In this document: positions 63,219 through 64,000 of the stretch, one piece after another
Numbering within the stretch: position 1 is the stretch's first letter
Layout: every line of letters begins with the position of its first letter
NCBI RefSeq assembly: GCF_027627455.1
Contig: NZ_CP115483.1
Span: forward strand, 124,001-188,000
Source of the DNA: Sphingobacterium sp. SYP-B4668
Lineage (GTDB): Bacteria; Bacteroidota; Bacteroidia; Sphingobacteriales; Sphingobacteriaceae
Length of the DNA: 64,000 nt
Reading direction: 5' to 3'
The notes under the pieces: generated by a model
Seen by the model: the letters and a program-made list of their open reading frames with translations, nothing else
What the model was told of the DNA's origin: nothing
Database searches by the model: none
Translations under genes and position numbers: made by a program

Positions 63219-63410
63219 AATTGTCTTGAAAGTGCCTTCGTTTAGATTTTTCTCCTGTTGGGAGGCTTGCGAAGCCTCTTTGAATTATTTTCTTATGTAT
63301 AGTTTTGTCTAAAGCTCACGTAATCAAATCTTGGTATTTGCTTTGTTACGATGAATTGGGTATTGAAACAATTTAGTATATTTAACAGTTAATTAGAAAA
63401 CACATTACAC

Positions 63411-63989
63411 ATGAAAAGATTATTAATCGCATTAGTTGGCTTATTTACAGCGTTGTCCTTTAGTTCTTGTGGTTACAATACAATGGTTTCCAAAGATGAG
63501 AATGTAAAAGGAAAGTGGGCTCAGGTTGAGAATGCTTATCAACGCCGTGCGGATTTAATTCCGAATTTGGTAAATACGGTAAAAGGAGCTGCAAAACATG
63601 AAGAGGGAACATTGACAGCAGTCGTAGAAGCTCGCGCTAAAGCGACTTCGGTAACGGTCGACCCTTCTAATCTTTCGGAAGAGGCTATTGCTAACTATCA
63701 ACAGACACAAGATGCACTATCTCAGTCTATCGGACGTCTATTGGTAAGTGTTGAAGCATATCCCGACTTAAAGGCTAATCAGAGCTTTTTAGAGTTACAA
63801 GCGCAATTGGAAGGTACTGAAAATAGAATCTCTGTAGAGCGTAGAGCTTACAATGAGGCTGTACAAGATTATAATACAACTGTGAGAAGCTTCCCTAATA
63901 ATATCATGGCGGGTATGTTTGGATTTAAGCCAAAAGGTACATTTAAAGCTGCCGAAGGATCGGATAAAGCTCCAGAGGTATCTTTTTAA
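63411..63989 (+). CDS. lemA: LemA-family lipoprotein
   Basis: A 192-aa LemA protein. The signal peptide ends at SFSSC, a lipobox-like site. LemA marks are GYNTMVSKDENVKGKWAQVENAYQRRADLIPNLVNTVKGAA (in part) and the C-terminal FPNNIMAGMFGFKPKGTF. It is a helical protein on the periplasmic side of the membrane; in other bacteria it is followed by TPM-domain (YgcG) genes, which would lie beyond the window edge. TATATTTA at 63377-63384, one base from consensus, may be its promoter. Confidence 0.93.
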   Translation: MKRLLIALVGLFTALSFSSCGYNTMVSKDENVKGKWAQVENAYQRRADLIPNLVNTVKGAAKHEEGTLTAVVEARAKATSVTVDPSNLSEEAIANYQQTQDALSQSIGRLLVSVEAYPDLKANQSFLELQAQLEGTENRISVERRAYNEAVQDYNTTVRSFPNNIMAGMFGFKPKGTFKAAEGSDKAPEVSF

Positions 63990-64000
63990 TATAGAAATTA

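Overview
The window looks like chromosomal DNA of a Bacteroidota bacterium, most probably a Sphingobacterium-like member of the Sphingobacteriaceae. The grounds are Bacteroidota-type promoter elements (TTTG, 17-20 bases, TAnnTTTG) before several genes, Bacteroidota families such as DUF4293 and DUF4407, many small lipoproteins, and few Shine-Dalgarno sites. There is no IS element, phage, CRISPR array or rRNA. One tRNA (Gly, GCC) lies near the right end.

Layout. 1-11.6 kb is mostly housekeeping: 3' end of kbl, typA, a pirin, a TM2 protein, an aspartate racemase-like protein, DUF4407, an M3 peptidase lipoprotein, an ABC exporter, truA and DUF4293. 12-24 kb reads as a DNA-repair and stress block: a DUF4142-like lipoprotein, ligD convergent with ku (two-gene NHEJ), an ECF sigma factor without an anti-sigma gene, topoisomerase IB, lipocalin Blc, an aldo/keto reductase, a baeRF3 release-factor-like protein, a SulP transporter, a YdeI-like protein, a 56-bp tandem repeat, CsbD and YihY. 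25-29 kb is a glycan cluster: GH130, an alpha-toroid protein and GT4. 29-37.4 kb is signalling: a PAS kinase, a receiver-kinase, a CHASE3-HAMP-GAF kinase with three receivers, two single-domain regulators and a CheR without CheB. 37.7-46.8 kb holds DUF892, a lipid kinase, surE, an Ada-like/2OG-oxygenase pair, DUF4142, DUF2383 and DUF421 genes, a structured non-coding stretch, and at least one unlisted 36-aa gene. 47-53 kb has two paralogous HisKA_3 kinases, a NarL-type regulator, small lipoprotein/membrane proteins, an SDR and a CinA-type amidase. 53-64 kb returns to housekeeping: ung, Lrp, sufBCD, tRNA-Gly, a COG2509 flavoprotein and lemA.

How it fits together. LigD, Ku, topo IB, CsbD, DUF892, DUF2383, DUF4142 and a YghA-like SDR are families that in other phyla belong to general stress or stationary-phase regulons. 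Their clustering with an ECF sigma factor and many sensor kinases suggests one stress-response neighbourhood. A 10-bp sequence (AACACGTATT) recurs before the sigma gene, topo IB and SulP/baeRF3, with a near match before a response regulator. A second 17-bp motif is shared by two other stress-type promoters. These shared sites, the 36-aa gene, and the hairpin- and iteron-rich 42.2-43.0 kb region are the best candidates for undescribed biology here. All function calls are from reading the sequence; no database search was run.
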